Source of the DNA: Sapria himalayana
Taxonomy: Eukaryota; Streptophyta; Magnoliopsida; Malpighiales; Rafflesiaceae
Direction of reading: 5' to 3'
NCBI GenBank assembly: GCA_029783825.1
Contig: JAREIK010012144.1
Location: 57,811-121,810 of the forward strand
DNA length: 64,000 nucleotides
Position numbers and translations under genes: made by a program. This document shows positions 1-15,290 of this stretch, in pieces. Positions within the stretch are counted from its first letter, which is position 1, and each line of letters opens with the position of its first letter. The notes below the pieces were generated by a model. The model did not search any database. It was given only the letters and a program-made list of their open reading frames with translations, and was not told where the DNA came from.

Positions 1-1029
1 CTATCTATGTGTATTTCTATCTATCTATCTATCTATCTTTATTTCTTTATATCTATATGTCTATCTTTATATCTATTTATCTATCTATATGTCAATATAT
101 TTATCTATTTTATATGTGTCTATCTATCTATATGTCTATCTGGGTATCTATCTATATTTGTATCTATTTATTAGTCTATAAATCTATCAAACTATAAGGC
201 AATCTCTTTATATGTCTATCTATCTATTAGTCTAATAATCTATCATTATATATATCAACCTATCTATGTACCTACATGCCTACCTACCAATCTATTTGTC
301 TATATAAATAACTATATTTCTATATGACTGTTATTTTCTTTGTCTGTTTGCCTATCTCTCTGTATATCTATATTTCTAAATAATTTTCTAATTATATTTA
401 TATCTCTCTTTCTTTCTATCTATTTATTATTCTATTTATATAATTTTCTATATATATATATGTCTATATTTTGATATATCTATCCAGTTATCGCACTATT
501 TGTCAAATTTTCAATATATCTATTTATATATCTATCTATTTGTCTATCCATCTATCTAACTATCTATCTGACAATCTATCAATTTGTCTATCTTTCTATA
601 TATATACTTATCTGTATGTCTATTTGTTTATTAGTTAAATATATTACTATCAATATGTCTATTTATCTATCTGTCTATGAATCTTTATTTATATGTATCT
701 ATCTATTTGTCTATCTATCTATATATCTATCAATATTTATATCTATCTAACTGACTATCTATTTATCTATCTATAAATATTTCTATCTATATATCTATCT
801 ATTTGTCTATTTGTTTATCTATTTGTCTATGTATCTATCTATCTATCTGTATATCTATCTTTCTAACTACTAGTCTATTTGTCTATCTGTCAATATGTCT
901 ATCTATATATCTGTCATTTGTCTATCTATCTATCTATCTACCAACATGCCTACCTATCAATCAATCAATTTATCTATCAATCTGTCTGTCTATCTATAAT
1001 TTATCTATCTATCTACCAGTTTATTTATA
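1..1029. repeat. Degenerate (CTAT)n tetranucleotide array
   Basis: Imperfect CTAT/CTGT/TTAT units run along the plus strand with few breaks in 4-bp phase. Orientation flips to GATA at about 1029, so this is the opposite strand of the array that follows. The left edge lies outside the window. Open frames here encode only Tyr-Leu-Ser-Ile periodicity and are artefacts of the repeat. Confidence 0.95.
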
Positions 1030-1454
1030 CTAATAGATAGATAGCCAGATTGATAGTTTAATATGTAGATAGATTGATAGATAGACAGATAGTAAGATAA
1101 TAAGATAGGTATATATATTGATAGATAGATAGATAGGTAGATTGACATATAGATATATGGACAAATATATAAATAAATAGATAAATAGATAAATAAACAA
1201 ATAGTTAGATAAATAGTTAGATAGATAAAAAGACAAATAGACTAATAGATAGATAAATATACGTATAGACAGATGCTTAGATAGATAGATAGATACAAAG
1301 ATAGACAAATATACAGATAGATAAATAAACATATAGAAAGCTAGATAGAAAGATAGATAAAAGGATAGGTAGAGAGATAGACAAATAGATAGATAGATAT
1401 ATCGATAGACAAATTGATAGATAGATAGATATATCGATAGACAAATAGATAGAT

Positions 1455-1491
<37 letters not shown>

Positions 1492-2195
1492 GATATACAA
1501 TTAGATAAATAAAACGATAATTAGATAGATAGATAGACATATACTTATATAGACAGATAGACAGATAGAAAGATACATATATAGACATATAAAAAGATAG
1601 AAAGATGCAAAAATAGATAGATAGATACATACTTACATAGATAGACAAATAGATAGATAAATAGATAGATAGATTATTAGATAAACAAAAAGACTAATAG
1701 ACAAATAGACTAATATACAAATAGACAAATAAATAGATAGATAGATGACTAGATATTGAAATAGACATTTAGATAGATTGACAGATAGATATAAAGACAT
1801 ATAAGTAGATAGATAGATAGATAAATAGATTAATAGACTATTAACTAAAAACTATTTGATTGATAAATAGATATAAAGATTGACAAATAGATAGATAGAT
1901 AGACACATATATAGTTAAAAGGATAGATAAATAGATAGATTGGCAGATAGACATATAGATAGATATGTAGTTACATAGATATACAGCTAGATAAATAAAC
2001 ACGTAGACAGATAGATAGATAGAAAGAGAAATAGTCAAATAATCAAATAGGCAGATAGGCTGATAGAAAGATAGACATTTAGATAGATAGACATTTAGAT
2101 AGATAGACACAAAAAAAATAGGCAAATTTATAGATAGATAGACACACAGATAGATAGATAGATAGATAGATAGATATATAGATATATAGATAGAT

Positions 2196-2246
<51 letters not shown>

Positions 2247-3356
2247 AATAGATAGATAGATAGACTAATATATAGGTAGATAGATATATAAATATAAATA
2301 TAAATATAAATATAAATATATATATATATATAATGATAGATAGTTAGATAGATATATAAATATATAAATATATAAATATATATATATATATATACACACA
2401 CACATATAGATAGGTAAACTGATTGATTGGTAGATAGATAGACATATAAACAAATAGAATGATAGAAAAATAGATTGATAGTCTAATAGACTGATAGATT
2501 GATTCATATATAAAAAATTGATGGGAGACATATAGATAGATAGATATATAAATAAATAGAATGATAGACTAATAGTTAGATAGACTCATAGTTAGTTAGA
2601 CTCAGTCAAAAAGTCAAATATATAGATAGAAAGATAAAAGATAAACAGAAAGATGGATAGACATATAGAAAAAAAGACATATAGAGAGATAGTAATATTT
2701 GCAGATAGCTAAATAGTTAGAAAGACTTTAAGAGAGATTATGATAAATAGAGAGATTGACACATATATACATATATAGATAAATATACTAATATATTGAT
2801 ATATAGATAGATAGATCGAAGGATAAATAGACACACAAATAGATATAAAGATATATAGATAGATGAATAAATTGATATATAGATAGATAAATAGAAAAAT
2901 AGATAGATATTTAGATAGAATGATAGATTGATAGATATATATATATAGGCAGATAAGCATATAGACATAAAAAATAAATAGATAGACATATAGATATATA
3001 GATAGATATATAGATAGATATATAGATAGTTAGATAAATAAACAATAAATTGAATGATAATAAAAAATAGATAGTTAGACAATTAAAATGATAGAGAGAT
3101 TAATAGACAGACTAATAGATTAATAGAAAGATGAATAGATAAATAGAAACATTGATAGACTTATAGACAGATATACATATAAATAGATAAACAAATAGAT
3201 AGATAGATTGATTGATTTAGTGATTGATTGAATGATAGATAGATAACTAGTTAGATAGGCAGATAGATAAAAATAAAAATAGACAGATTGATAAAGAATC
3301 AAATAATCATATAGATTAAATGGCTTATATATAGATGGATAAATATATAGATAGAA

Positions 3357-3393
<37 letters not shown>

Positions 3394-3884
3394 TATACAT
3401 AGACAAAAAGATAGATAGATATATAGATAGATAGATAAACATATAGATAGTTAAAGATATAGTCATATATAAATGAAAATAGATAGACAGATAAACAGAT
3501 AGACAAATAGACACATAAAGAGATATAGCAATAGTAAACACGACAAATAAACTAAGAGGCTGAAATATGTATGGATAGATAAACAAATTGAAAAAAACAT
3601 AGAGATAAATAGATAAATAGATAGACATAGACACATTGATAGAAAGAAAGATATGTAGATAGACAAATCGACATATAGTCAATAGATAGATAGACAAATA
3701 GATTAATCAATAGACTACAGATAGATAGATAGACTGACAGACATATAGATAGATAGATAAATAGACATATAGATAGATAGACAAATAGATAGATCGATAA
3801 ACATAAAGATAGATAGATAGATAGTGTGACTGATAAACTAATAGATTAATTGACATATAGATAGATACACTGATATATAGAAAG

Positions 3885-3915
<31 letters not shown>

Positions 3916-4226
3916 AAGATATTGATAGATAGGGAGATAGAAAGATATACACATATACAAATATATTGATTGTAAGATAGATCGATAGACTGATAGACTG
4001 ATGGAATATTAGACAAATTGATAGATAGACAGAGTGATAGATTGATAAATAGATATATAGTTAGATAGATAAATATATAGATAGACATATAGACATATAG
4101 ATAAATAAATATATTGATAGGTAGAAAAATAGATTGATACAAAAATAGATAGATTGACAGATAGATAGAGATTCATATAGATAGATAGATAGTTAGATAA
4201 ATAGATAGACAGATAGACAGATAGAC

Positions 4227-4268
<42 letters not shown>

Positions 4269-7200
4269 ACAGACATATAAAAATATAGATAGATAGATAT
4301 ATAGACTGATAGACAGACAGACAGACAGATAGATAAATAGATAAACAAATAGAAATATATACAAATAGATAGATCGATGAATAAATAGATAAACATATAA
4401 ACATATATATAGACAATCTATTAGACAAATAGATATTTGAAAAGATAAACACAAATAAAGATTGGGAGATATATAGATAGACAGATAGATTGATAGACTA
4501 ATAGAAAGATAGATAGTAGATTGACAGACATACAGATAGATATATAAAAAGATAGACAAATAGATAGACAGATAGATAGATAGACAAATAGATAGAAAGA
4601 TATATAGGTGCATAGATAGATAGACAGATAGACAAATAGAAAGAAAAGCAAATAGATCGATATACAGAATGATAAATAAACATTTAAAAAATAGACAAAT
4701 AGAAATATAGATAGAAAGACATATAAACAAATAGTTAGAAATATAGATAGATAGATATATTATTAGATAAACAACTAAATAAATATACAATTAGATAGAT
4801 AGATAGATAGATAGGTAGATAGATAAACTGAGAGCTTGATAGATTGATAAAAATATATAGATAGATAGATATATAGATAGAGAGAAAGATAAATAGATAT
4901 ATAGACTAATATACTAATAGACTAAAAGACAAATAGAGAAATAGATAGATAGATAGATAGATAGAAAAATAGAAAAACAAATAGATAGTCAAATTGACAA
5001 TTAGATTGATAGATATATAGACTGATTGATAGATAGATATATAAACAAATAGACAGATAGATTGATAGATTCACATATCATTACACACATACATAGATAG
5101 ATATATAGTTTAATAGATAGTTAGGCTGATAGAAAGATAGTCACATAGATATAAAATAAATAAATAAATAGATAGATAGATAGATAAACATATAGAGCCA
5201 TATATACATAGATAGATAGGTAAATAGATAGATATACATATAGATAGATAGAGTGGTAAACAAATTTATAGAAAAATGGACAGACAGATAGATGGATAGA
5301 TTGATTGATTGATAAATAAACAGATCATAAAGAAAGATAGATAAATCGATAGAAATATAGACAAATAAATAGACAGATAGATAGATACATAGATAGATAG
5401 ATTGATACATTGATAGACAGATAGACAAAGTGACATATATATAAAGAGATCGATCGACTGATAAACAAAGAGATAAATAGATATATAGATAGATCGACAT
5501 ATAGATAAATAAACACATAGATAGAAAGACAAATAGATAGATAGATAGATTGATAGTTAAACAGATAGAAAGAAATACCTATAGATGGATAGATAAATAG
5601 ATAGCAAGAAAGATAAAGTGATAGATTAAGAGTGATAGATATATATATGGATAGAGAGATTAACTGATACAAAAATAGACAAATAGATAGATATATACTT
5701 AGTTAGATAGATAGATTGGAAATTATATTTTTATATAGATTGATAGATTGACATATAGAAATATAGATATATAGAGAGATAGATAGATAGAGAGATATAT
5801 AAATTGACAGATAGATAGATTAGCAGATAGATATATAAAAAGATATACAGATATATAGTTCAAAATAAAGACAAATAGACATATAGATAGATAGATATAT
5901 ATAGACATGAAGATTATTACATAGGCATATAGACAAATAGACAGATATACAGATATATAAATAAATAAATAAATAGACACATAGTCACATAGACATATAG
6001 ATAGATAAATAGATAAGTAGATAGACAGATAAGTAGATAGACTGATATATAAAAAGATAGATAGATAGATGATTAGTTAGATAAATAGATATATATACAA
6101 AAATAAAGAAGGATAGATAAACATATTGACATCTGGACATATAAATAAATAGATAGGTAGAGAGATAGTCAAATAAATAGATAGATAAATAGACATATAG
6201 ACAGATAGAGAAATAGACTTATAGATAGATATACAATAGGTAGATAGACAAATAGTCATATAAATAGATAGATAGACATTTAGATAAATAGATAGATAGA
6301 TAGATAAATAGTTAGATAGATAGATAGATAGACATATATATAAATAGATAGATAGACAAATAGACAGATAGATAAATATACATATAGACAGAAAGATATA
6401 TAGATCGATAGATAGGTAGATATATAGATATATAGTTAGAGAGGTATATTGATAGATAGATAAATAAATATATAGATAGATAGACAAATAGACTAATAAA
6501 TGCATACACCCATATATAGAAAATAAAATAGGGTGATAGATAGATCGACATATACACATATAGATACATAGAAATATATATGGATATGTAAATAGATGAA
6601 TAAATATAAAGAAATAAAGATAGATAGACAAATAGAAATATAGATAGATATATAGATAGATAGATAGATATATATACAGATAGACAGATAGATAGATAGA
6701 TAGATACACCAATAGAAATATATACATACATACAGATAGATAAATAGATAGATAAATAGATAGATAGTCATATAGATAGATAGATAGTCATATAGATAGA
6801 TAGATTGATAGATTGATAGACTAATAGATAGAAATGTAGATAGGTAGATAGATAGACCAATAGATAGATAGACAAAAATATAACTAGACATAGGAATACT
6901 TATAGATAAATAGACACATAGATAGATAAATAGATAGAATAATAGATAGATAGACAAATAAACATATAGATAGATAAGTAGATAGATACATAGAACAATA
7001 GTTATACAAATAGATAGATATATAGATATATTGATTGATTGATTGATTGACAAATAGATAAACATATATATATATATATATGCAAATCTACTAATAGATA
7101 GATAGATAGACAACTAGACAAGTAGACACATAGAAAGAAAGAAAGATCGATATATAGATAGACAAATAGGCAAATAGATAGATATATAGATAGACAACTA

Positions 7201-9124
7201 GACATATAGAAAGATCGATAGATAAATAAATAGAAAGATTAATAGATAGAGAGTTAGAAAAATATACAGATATATAGATTAATAGATAGATAGATTTATA
7301 GATAGATAGATTGACTGCTAAACTAATAGCCATATATATAGATAGATTGATTGAAAAATAGACAAATAGAAGATACTGAAAAACATAGAATAAAGGATAG
7401 ATATATAAACATATAGACATATAAATAAATAGAATGATAGAAAGAGATATAGATTTGTAGATAGCAAGACAAGTAAACTAATAGGCAGATAGATTGATAG
7501 ACATATAGATATATAGATAGATAAACAAATATATAGTTTGATAGATAAAAATGTAGACAGATAGATTCATAGGCAGATAAATAGATATGTAGATATATAG
7601 ATAGTTAGACAGACATATAGATAGATAGAAGGATAGATATATAGATATATAGACAAATAGATAGATAAATAATAGATAGATACAAAGAAAGAAATAAAGA
7701 TAGATAGATAAATAGACAGATAGATTAATAGATACATAGATAAATAGTGAGAGAGACAGATAGATAGTGAGATTAAAAAATAGATAGATAGATGCTTAGG
7801 CACATAAACAGAATGACAGATAGAGATATAGATGTATAAAAAGATAGACAGATAGATATATAGATAAATAGACAACTAAATAGATAGAGAGACAGACAGA
7901 TAAATAGATAGAGAGATATATAGATTCACATGTAGATTGATAAACAAAAAGTGAGATTGAAAGATTCATAGATAGATTGATAGATAAGTAGATAGATAGA
8001 TAGACAAATAGAAATATAGACTGATAGACAAATAGACAAATATACAAATAGACAGATAGATTGATAATCATATAGATAAATAGATTGACTTATAAACATA
8101 TAGATAGATAGATAGATAGACAGATATATAGATAGATAGATAGATAGAAAGATAAATAGAGAGTTAGAAAAAAAAGATAGAAATAAAGATAGATAGATAT
8201 TCAAATAGACACATAGACACCTATACACATTGATAGTTGAACTGATAGAAAGAAAGATAGATAGTCAAATTCATAGATAGAGAGATAGACATATAGACAT
8301 ATAGATATATTGATAGATTAAAAGATATATAGATATACATCTAGATAGATAATCAAATAGATAGATAGATAGATAAAAATATAGATAGATAGAGAAATCG
8401 ACAAATAGACATATAAATAGATAGAAAATTTTAAAGACAAATATAATAATAGATACATAGACAAATAGATTATTAGGCAAATAGATAGATAGATAGATAG
8501 CTAGAAAGATAGATGATAGACATATAGATACATATTAGATTGGTAGATATATTGAATGATAGATTGATAGTTATATAGGGTGATAGATAACGCAACATAT
8601 AGATAGATAAATCAATAGATAGATTGACAGAAATATACTTTGATAGATAAATGGATTGACAAATAAATAGATAGTTAGATAAATAGATAGATAGACAAAT
8701 ATACAGATAGATAGATAGATAATTTGATAGACAAATAAACAAATAAACAAATAGATATATATAAATATAGAATGATAGACTGATAGATTGATAGACTAAT
8801 AAAAATATTGAAAGATAGAGAGAAAGACATAGACAAATTGATAGATAGACAAATAGTTGGATTCACAGATAGACAAATATACATATAGTTAAATAAATAG
8901 ATAGATAGATAAATAGATAGAAAGATTGATGAACTAATGGATAAATAAATAGATAGACAAAAAGATGTATAGATAGCTAAATCGATAAACAGATAGATAG
9001 ACACATAGATAGATTGATAGATTGGGAAATAGATAGGGAGATAGATATATAGATAAAAAGATATATAAAAACATAGATAAATAGATAGATAAATAGATAG
9101 ATAAATAGATAGATAGACAGTTAG

Positions 9125-9162
<38 letters not shown>

Positions 9163-9235
9163 ATAGATAAATAGATACACAGATAGAGAGATAAAAAATT
9201 GGCATATAGAAAGATAGATAAATACATTGATAGAT

Positions 9236-9282
<47 letters not shown>

Positions 9283-9582
9283 TAGATACTTAGACATATA
9301 AATAGATAGAAAGATATATAGATTTATAGATAGAAAGATAGTAAGATAGACAGATAAAGAGATATACAGATATATAGATAAATAGATAACAAACAGATAT
9401 ACAGATAGATTGATAGATAAAGAGATGTACAAATATATTGACACACACACACACACACACACATATATTGTTAGACATATAGACAGATTAAAAGATAGAT
9501 ACAAAGATAGACATATAGACTGAGAGACAGACAGATAGATATATGTATAAATAGATAGATAGATAGATAGATAGATAAACAC

Positions 9583-9613
<31 letters not shown>

Positions 9614-9620
9614 AACACAT

Positions 9621-9677
<57 letters not shown>

Positions 9678-9986
9678 GATAGATACACATATAGACAAAT
9701 AAATAAATATACAGATACATAGATAGAAAGATTGACAAATAGATAAATATATAGATAGATAGACAAATAGAAAGATATACAGATAGACATAATAATATTT
9801 ATATAGATAAACATAAAAAAAGATAGATAGATAGATAGATATACAAATAGATTGATAGACAGTTAGCTTGATAGAGAGATAGACAAATAGATTGATACAC
9901 AGATAAATAGATAGATCATTAAATAGATAGCCTAATACACAAATAGTTGGATAGATAGAAAGAGAGATAGACAGATACACAGACAG

Positions 9987-10036
<50 letters not shown>

Positions 10037-10219
10037 ACACATATAGATCGATAGATAGATAGATATAGAGTGAGATAGAGAGATATAGATAGATAGATAG
10101 ATACATAGATATAAAGATTGATAAATAAATAGATTTATTGATAGACAAATAGATCAAGAGATAGATAGGAAAATTAATTAAAAAAACATATAGATAGTTA
10201 AAAATATAGACAAATAAAT

Positions 10220-10268
<49 letters not shown>

Positions 10269-10614
10269 AATATATAGATAGATTGGTAGATTGATAGATA
10301 TATAGAGAAATAATTAGATATATAGATATATAAATAGATAGATAGATAGATTAATAGATATACAGATAGACATGTAGATAAATAAAGAAATACATAGATG
10401 GAAAGATAGATGAATATATATATATATATATAGATATAAAGATTGATAGACACATAGGTAGAAATATATATAGGTATATTGACTAAAAGACACAAAGTCA
10501 TTTACACATATAAATAGATAGATAGAAAAATAGATAGACGGATAGACAGTTAGAAAGATTGTTAAATAGACTGATATATAGATAGATAGATAGATAGATA
10601 GATCGACAAATAAT
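1030..10614. repeat. Degenerate (GATA)n tetranucleotide array, first segment
   Basis: About 9.6 kb of GATA units with frequent single-base variants (GACA, AATA, GATT, GAAA). Pure (TA)n runs occur near 1461-1487, 2200-2240, 3360-3390, 4231-4262, 9240-9277, 9624-9673 and 10223-10264. (CA)n runs occur near 9129-9157, 9440-9463 and 9998-10040. The long minus-strand frames exist because the CTAT strand contains no stop codon in any frame. No gene, RNA gene or transposon end is recognisable inside. Confidence 0.95.
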
Positions 10615-10910
10615 TAAATAGGTATATCTATATATCTACATATATATATATATATACACATATACATATATGTATATACATATATATATATATATACATA
10701 CATACATACATATATAACCATACATATCTACATACATACATACATACATACATATATAACCATACATATCTACATACATACATACATATATACATATATA
10801 TATATACACACATACATATATGTATATATATACACATATACATATATATACATATATGTATATATATACTTATATGTATGTGTGTATATATATACATATA
10901 TGTATGTGTG

Positions 10911-10942
<32 letters not shown>

Positions 10943-10990
10943 TGTATATAGATATGTACGTATATATATGTAAGTATGTATATATATATA
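10615..10990. repeat. TACATA/TATG-rich block inside the GATA array
   Basis: GATA units give way to TACATA, TATATG and CATA units. A roughly 60-bp motif containing 'ataaccatacatatctacat' occurs twice in tandem, near 10713 and 10753. The right half reads as the reverse complement of this composition (TATGTATG), so the block is partly self-complementary. It looks like a separate expansion within the array rather than decayed GATA units. Confidence 0.8.
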
Positions 10991-11915
10991 TATATGTAGT
11001 TAGATAGATAGTTAGATAGTTAGAAAGAATGACTAATATGTATATATGTAATAGTATATATAGATATATATACTATTAGCCTATTATAGATATAAAGATA
11101 GATGGTAACATATTTACATAAATAGTTAGACATATAGACATTTAGACATATAGATATGTAGATAGTTAGATAGATAGATAGATAGAAAGTTAGATAGACA
11201 GATAAACAAATAGATTAGAAGGCCAATATTTAAATACATAGATAGATCAAAAGTCAAATAAATATATTTAAGATTGATAGATAAATGGATAGATAGATAT
11301 CTAGATAGATATATAGATAGATAGATAGATTTATATATTAATAGACATATAAAGATATAGATAGATTTCTAGCTAGTGAGATAGATAGAGAGATATATAA
11401 ATAGTTAGATAGACAGATAGGCAAATAGATAGATAATATAAAAGACAGAAAGATAGATAGACAGATTAATAGATAGACATATATGCATCTAGATAGATAT
11501 ACATATAGATAGGTAGACAAATATATAGATAAACAAATAGAAAGTTAGATAGATTAATAGATAGAAAAATAGATAAATAAAAAGATAGAAAGATAAAAAT
11601 ATTGATAGACTGATAAATAGATAGACATATAGATAGATAGCTATAAATATAGATAGATAAATATAAATATAGATAGCCACATAGATAGATAGATAGATAA
11701 ACAAATAGATAGTCAATTAGATAGATAGATAGATAGACAGATAGCAAGATCGATAGATAACTAAAGAGATAGATAGTTAGATAGATAGATTAATAGATAA
11801 ATATTAAAATAGATATACAAATAAGTAGAAATATAGATTGAAAGATAGATAGATTGACCGATATATAGATAGAAAATAGACACAAAGATAGATATAAAGA
11901 TAAAAAGATAAAAAG

Positions 11916-11948
<33 letters not shown>

Positions 11949-14032
11949 GACATATAGATTGATAAAGATAGGTAGATTGATATATTAAAAGACAAAAAGG
12001 CATATAAATAGATAGGTAGATAGAAAAATAGTCAAATACACAAATAAAATATTAGACGGATATATAGATTGATAGATGTGTAGACAAATAAACACATAAA
12101 TTGATAGATAGATATATATAAATATATATATATATATATAGACAAATAGACAAATAGATAGAAGAAAGATGATACATAGACATATAAATAGGTAAACATA
12201 TAGGTTGATAGATAGATAAATAGATAGACAAATATATAGATAGAAAGAATGAAAGATAGAAAGATAGATAGATAAACTAATAGACAAATAGATAGTTAGA
12301 TAGATGGAAAGATAGGTAGATAGATATATAGATATATAGATATATAGAAAAATAAATAGATGGATACTTACATAGACAAATAGGGAGAAATGTAGATTGG
12401 CATATTGAAATTTAAACATATAGTCATATAGACAAATTGACAGATGGGTAGATATATAGATAGATAGATAAATTAACGAATAGATATATAGATATAAAGA
12501 TAGATAGACAGTTAGATAGATAAATAGAAAGATAGACATATAGACATATAAACAGATTGACAAATGATAGTTAAATAGATAGATTTAAAAATAGATAAAA
12601 AGATAAATAGATAGGCTTAAAGGCAAACAAATTGAAACATAGATGGATAGATAAAATGATAGATAAATAGACTGATAGAAAGATATATATATATCGATAT
12701 ACATATAGATAGATAGATAGACAGATATAATGAAAATAGACACAAAGATAGATAGATAGATAGAGACAAAATAGATAGATAGATAGAGAAAAAATAGATA
12801 GATTGACAGATAAACAAATAGACAGATTGATAGATAAATAAAAAGAGAGAGAGAGAGATTCATAGATAGATATATAGATAGATATATAAATAGATTGATG
12901 ATAGTCATTTAGATAGATAAGTAGCTAGGTAGATAGATAGATATATAGATAAATAAATAAATATATATATATATATATATATAGACATATAGAAATATAG
13001 ACAGATAATCAAATTGACAAATAGATAGATTCACAACTAGATAGATAGATAGATAGATTGACATATAGACACGTAAACACATAGACTGGTAAATTGATTG
13101 AAAGATAGAGATATAGATAGATAGGCAGATAGGGAGAGAGATAGATAGACATATACACAAAAATAACAAATATATACATAGATAGAAAGATAAATAGATA
13201 AGAGATAGATAGATAGACAGAATGATAGATAAATAGATATATAGATAGATGAATAGACAGATAGATAGATAGAAAGATATATAGATAGATATATAGATAT
13301 ACAAATAGATAAATAAACACATAGATAGTTAGATAGATACACATATATACAAAATGTCATATAGGCATATACTAGTAGATAGATAGACAAATAGATTTAG
13401 AAACATAAATAGATAGATAGATAAATAGAAAATTTGTTAAGATTATATTTCTATATAAAGATAGATAGATAGATAGATTTACAAATAATTTAATATACAT
13501 AAAGATAATTAGATTCTTAGAGATAAAGATAGAGAGATAGTTAGTTACACAAATAAATAGAAATTCATATAGACATTTACACATATAGATAAATAAACAG
13601 CAAGATAAATATACAAATACACAGATAGAAAAATAGACAGATCGACAGATAGACAAATAGGTAAATACATAGATAGTCAGATAGGCAGATATATTAGATA
13701 GACGAAAATACAAATAAATAGTTAGACCGACAAATAAATAGATAGATAGATAGACATTTAGATGTATTTCCGAATAGACAAATATATAAATTAACTAATA
13801 GACAGATAGATAGGTAGAGAGATAGAGAGATAGCATGATAGACAGATAGAAATAAAGATAAATAGATTGATTTACATCTAGACAAATAATTAGATACACT
13901 AATAGATAGTAAGACAAACAAATAGATAAATAGATACATAGACACATATAAATGTACATACAATACAAGACCCATAAAAACATAGAAAGTCAGAAAGAAA
14001 GAAAAAAAGAAAGATAGATACATAGACATACA

Positions 14033-14084
<52 letters not shown>

Positions 14085-14869
14085 GATAGATAGACTAATA
14101 GACACATCGAAAAATAGACAGATAGAGAGATAGATATATAGAAAGATATATAGATAGTTAGATTGATAGATTCTTTGGAAGATATATATATATATTGATA
14201 GACAGATGCATAGATTGATAGATAGATAGTCATATAGAGAGATACATAGACATTTAGATAGATTGATAGATAGCTAGGTAGATAGATCGATCGATAGATA
14301 GCTAGGTAGATAGATAGATTGATAGATAGATATATAAATAGATATATAGACATATATAAAAATAGATATATAGAAAGTTAAACAAATAATCAAATTAAGA
14401 GATAGATATATACACAAATAGATCGATAGATATATTGATAGACAGATTGACACATATAAATATTTACAAATACACAAATAAATAGATAGACATATAGACA
14501 AATAGACATATAGGTAGATAGACATACATACATACAGATAGATAGATAGATAGACATATAGATAGATAGATATATATAGAAATAGACAAATAGATAGATA
14601 GATAAAAGTTAGATAGATAGACAAAATAATAGATAAATAGATAGATAGATAGATAGATAGACTAATAGATAGACAGATAGATATATAGAAATCTATATAG
14701 ATATACATAAAGATAAATACACACATTGACAGATAGATAGATACACATATAGACAAAATGTCATATAAGTAGATACATAGATAGATAGATAGAAAAATAG
14801 ACAAATAGATTGATAGACATATATATAGATAGATAGACAAGATAAAGAAATAGATAGATAGATAAATAG

Positions 14870-14918
<49 letters not shown>

Positions 14919-15290
14919 CTTATACACTAATAGAAAGAAAGTTAGTTAGATTGTTATAGTTATAGATAGAGAGATAGTTAGTTACACAAATAGATAGAAA
15001 GACATACAGACATTTAGACATATAGATAAATAAATAGAAAGACAAATATACAAATACATAGATGGACAGATAGATAGATGGACATATAAAAAAATAGGTG
15101 AACACATAGATATATATGCAAATATATAAATAAGTAGTTAGATGACAGACAGACTGATAGATAGATATATAGATAGATTGATAGATAGGTAGAAAGACAT
15201 TTAGATAGATTTCCAATTAGACAAATAAATAGATAGACTAATAGACTTATAGATAGGTAGATCTGATTGAGAGATAGAGAGATCTTAACA
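10991..15290. repeat. Degenerate (GATA)n tetranucleotide array, second segment
   Basis: The same imperfect GATA array resumes after the TACATA block and ends near 15290, where the sequence becomes ordinary AT-rich DNA. (TA)n runs sit near 11930-11948, 12961-12982, 14038-14078 and 14876-14914. No CACTA terminus is visible at the right edge, unlike the other GATA arrays in this window. Confidence 0.93.

Noticed and set aside
1..15290. Telomeric or classical centromeric satellite
   Set aside because: No TTTAGGG-type units and no 150-180 bp monomer were seen. The basic unit is 4 bp.
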